A DNA stretch of 64,000 bases from Burkholderia latens (GTDB taxonomy: Bacteria > Pseudomonadota > Gammaproteobacteria > Burkholderiales > Burkholderiaceae): positions 558,001 through 622,000 of the forward strand of contig NZ_CP013437.1 of the NCBI RefSeq assembly GCF_001718795.1, given 5' to 3'. A program made the translations under genes and the position numbers. The notes under the pieces are model-generated. The model ran no database searches, was not told where the DNA came from, and saw only the letters and a list, made by a program, of their open reading frames with translations. Below, piece by piece: positions 62,793 to 64,000 of this stretch (positions within the stretch are counted from its first letter, which is position 1; every line of letters starts with the position of its first letter).

Positions 62793-63644
62793 ATGAAGAA
62801 GCTCGATCTCGACGTGCTGGCGATGGTGGTGGCCGTGACGGAGTCCGGTTCGTTCGCGCAGGGTGCGCAGGCGGTGCATCGGTCGCCGTCGGCGGTGAGC
62901 ATGCAGATCAAGGCGCTGGAGGATTCGCTCGGCAAGCCGCTGTTCATCCGCGACACGCGCAACGTGACCGCCACCGACGACGGCCGCACGCTCGCCGAAT
63001 ACGGCCGCCGGATGCTGGCGATGCGCGACGAGGCGTGGGCATCGGTCGTGCGGCCGGAGATCCGCGGCCGCGTGACGATCGGCGTGCCGGACGATTACAT
63101 ATCGTCGCTGCTGCCGCAGGTGCTCGGCAAGTTCGCCGCGATGCATCCGCGCGTCGAAGTGCGCGTGATCGGCCAACCGAGCAGTGCGCTGGTGCCGATG
63201 CTGAAGGACAACACGGTCGACCTCGCATGCCTCACGCGGATCAAGGGGGTGACGGGCGAACTGATCCGGATGGAACCGCTCGTGTGGGCTGGCTCGCCGA
63301 AACGCGACGTGTGGCAGGAACGGCCGCTGCCGGTGGCGTTTTTCACGCACGGCGGCAGCATGGCGCGCGATCACGCGGTCAAGGCGCTGAACCGGCGGAA
63401 GATTCCATACCGGATGTCATACGAAAGCCCGAGCTTTCTCGGGCTGCTCAGCATGGTCGAGGCCGGCCTCGCGGTCGCGCCGCTCGCGCGCTGTTGCGTG
63501 CCCGATCACCTGTTGCAGTTGTCGGAGAGTCACGGGCTGCCGTCGCTTGGCGAGCTCGAGGTGGTGCTCGCGCGCAGCGCGCAGTCCGCGCGCCCGCCGT
63601 GTGACTACCTTGCCGAGCAGATTCTCGGCGAATGGCGCGCATGA
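62793..63644 (+). CDS. LysR-family transcriptional regulator
   Basis: This 283-residue LysR protein has LDLDVLAMVVAVTESGSFA and SPSAVSMQIKALEDSLG as its winged helix and a short effector domain (GVPDDYISSLLPQVLGKF). It is divergent from the LysE exporter and most likely controls it. The AT-rich stretch GATAAACTGAATCGATTGATCAG between them is a plausible binding site. Confidence 0.92.
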   Translation: MKKLDLDVLAMVVAVTESGSFAQGAQAVHRSPSAVSMQIKALEDSLGKPLFIRDTRNVTATDDGRTLAEYGRRMLAMRDEAWASVVRPEIRGRVTIGVPDDYISSLLPQVLGKFAAMHPRVEVRVIGQPSSALVPMLKDNTVDLACLTRIKGVTGELIRMEPLVWAGSPKRDVWQERPLPVAFFTHGGSMARDHAVKALNRRKIPYRMSYESPSFLGLLSMVEAGLAVAPLARCCVPDHLLQLSESHGLPSLGELEVVLARSAQSARPPCDYLAEQILGEWRA

Positions 63645-63666
63645 GCGCGCTGCATGCACCGGCGCA

Positions 63667-64000
63667 TCAGCACGATTTCAGCAGCCATTCCCGGAACGCC
63701 GCCAACGACGGCAGCGTAGCGTTTTCGGGCGGATACACCAGGTAGTAGCTGCGCTGGCTGGTGATCGCGTCGCCGATCGCGACGAGCTCGCGGCGGCTCA
63801 GCTCGTCTTCCACCAGCACCTTCGGCACGAGGCCGATCCCGATTCCGGCCCGCACGGCCTGGATCAGATGCGACGTCAGCTCGAAGCTCGGGCCGATCCG
63901 CATGTCGCGATGGTCGAGACCGAAATGCGTGAACCATTCGGCCCACGCGTGCTGGTTGCTCGTCACGCCCAGCAGCGTCTGCCCGGCAGCCCATGACGGC
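63667..64000 (-). CDS. LysR-family regulator, C-terminal part
   Basis: The last 110 codons of a LysR effector domain are present (HLIQAVRAGIGIGLVPKVLVEDEL, then SYYLVYPP and the end FREWLLKSC). The ending resembles GcvA-type regulators. The gene continues beyond the right edge of the window, so its start and target are not visible. It converges with the LysR gene at 62793, 22 bases apart. Confidence 0.88.
   Translation of the reverse strand, partial: PSWAAGQTLLGVTSNQHAWAEWFTHFGLDHRDMRIGPSFELTSHLIQAVRAGIGIGLVPKVLVEDELSRRELVAIGDAITSQRSYYLVYPPENATLPSLAAFREWLLKSC

Noticed and set aside
1..64000. Search by eye for tRNA genes, rRNA, CRISPR arrays, prophage and insertion sequences
   Set aside because: No transposase or integrase, no spaced direct repeats and no tRNA-like cloverleaf were noticed. 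Short RNAs could still be missed without a covariance search.

Overview
The window is high-GC chromosomal DNA with dense, short-spaced operons, many LysR regulators, MHS/ACS-family major facilitator (MFS) transporters, a Gram-negative porin and a Gly/Ala-rich lipoprotein. This gene content and codon use point to Burkholderia sensu lato (Burkholderia, Paraburkholderia or Caballeronia). It looks like an accessory, catabolic part of the genome: no housekeeping genes, rRNA, tRNA, CRISPR array or recognisable insertion sequence was found.

Layout. (1) 1-6300: an ectoine degradation operon (eutC 3' part, doeA, doeB, doeX, doeC, doeD) closed by a clear terminator, followed on the minus strand by a metallo-beta-lactamase-fold hydrolase and an MHS-family symporter that could import ectoine. 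(2) 9500-15250: a MocR-type regulator with an SDR, an HD-domain hydrolase, a periplasmic cupin and an AhpD-like protein, a decayed second copy of the HD gene, and a membrane diguanylate cyclase. (3) 15500-21700: a LysR regulator divergent from a four-gene operon (hydroxyacid dehydrogenase, aldehyde dehydrogenase, DUF3100 membrane protein, M20 amidohydrolase), then an MFS pseudogene with three in-frame stop codons. (4) 22900-27800: a solute-binding-like protein without a signal peptide, an ACS-type MFS transporter, an Ldh2-type dehydrogenase, a LysR regulator and a porin remnant. (5) 28100-34300: glutathione transferase, a PNPOx/FNR/ferredoxin fusion, a DUF1348 protein, LysR and AraC regulators and a second AhpD-like protein. 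(6) 34400-38100: two exported esterases, a carboxylesterase lipoprotein and a tannase/feruloyl-esterase-family protein. (7) 38600-53600: a large aromatic catabolic island whose set of parts (acyl-CoA-dehydrogenase-like flavin oxygenase, flavin reductase, Rieske alpha and beta, reductase, SDR, amidase, SnoaL-like protein, two MFS transporters, two LysR regulators) matches the iac system for indole-3-acetate degradation, with extra tautomerase, isomerase-like and EthD-like proteins and a porin. (8) 54000-57500: an SDR and two DJ-1/PfpI proteins divergent from LysR. (9) 57900-64000: a collagen-like repeat lipoprotein, a decayed sfnR fragment, msuE and sfnG for sulfone use, a LysE exporter divergent from LysR, and the 3' part of a last LysR gene.

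The most interesting signal is a roughly 42-base element found twice, upstream of the exported carboxylesterase (36274-36315) and upstream of the transporter that heads the iacA operon (52154-52195). It suggests one regulon linking extracellular ester hydrolysis to uptake and breakdown of the released aromatic acid. All functional calls are from reading protein motifs and gene order; no database search was run.
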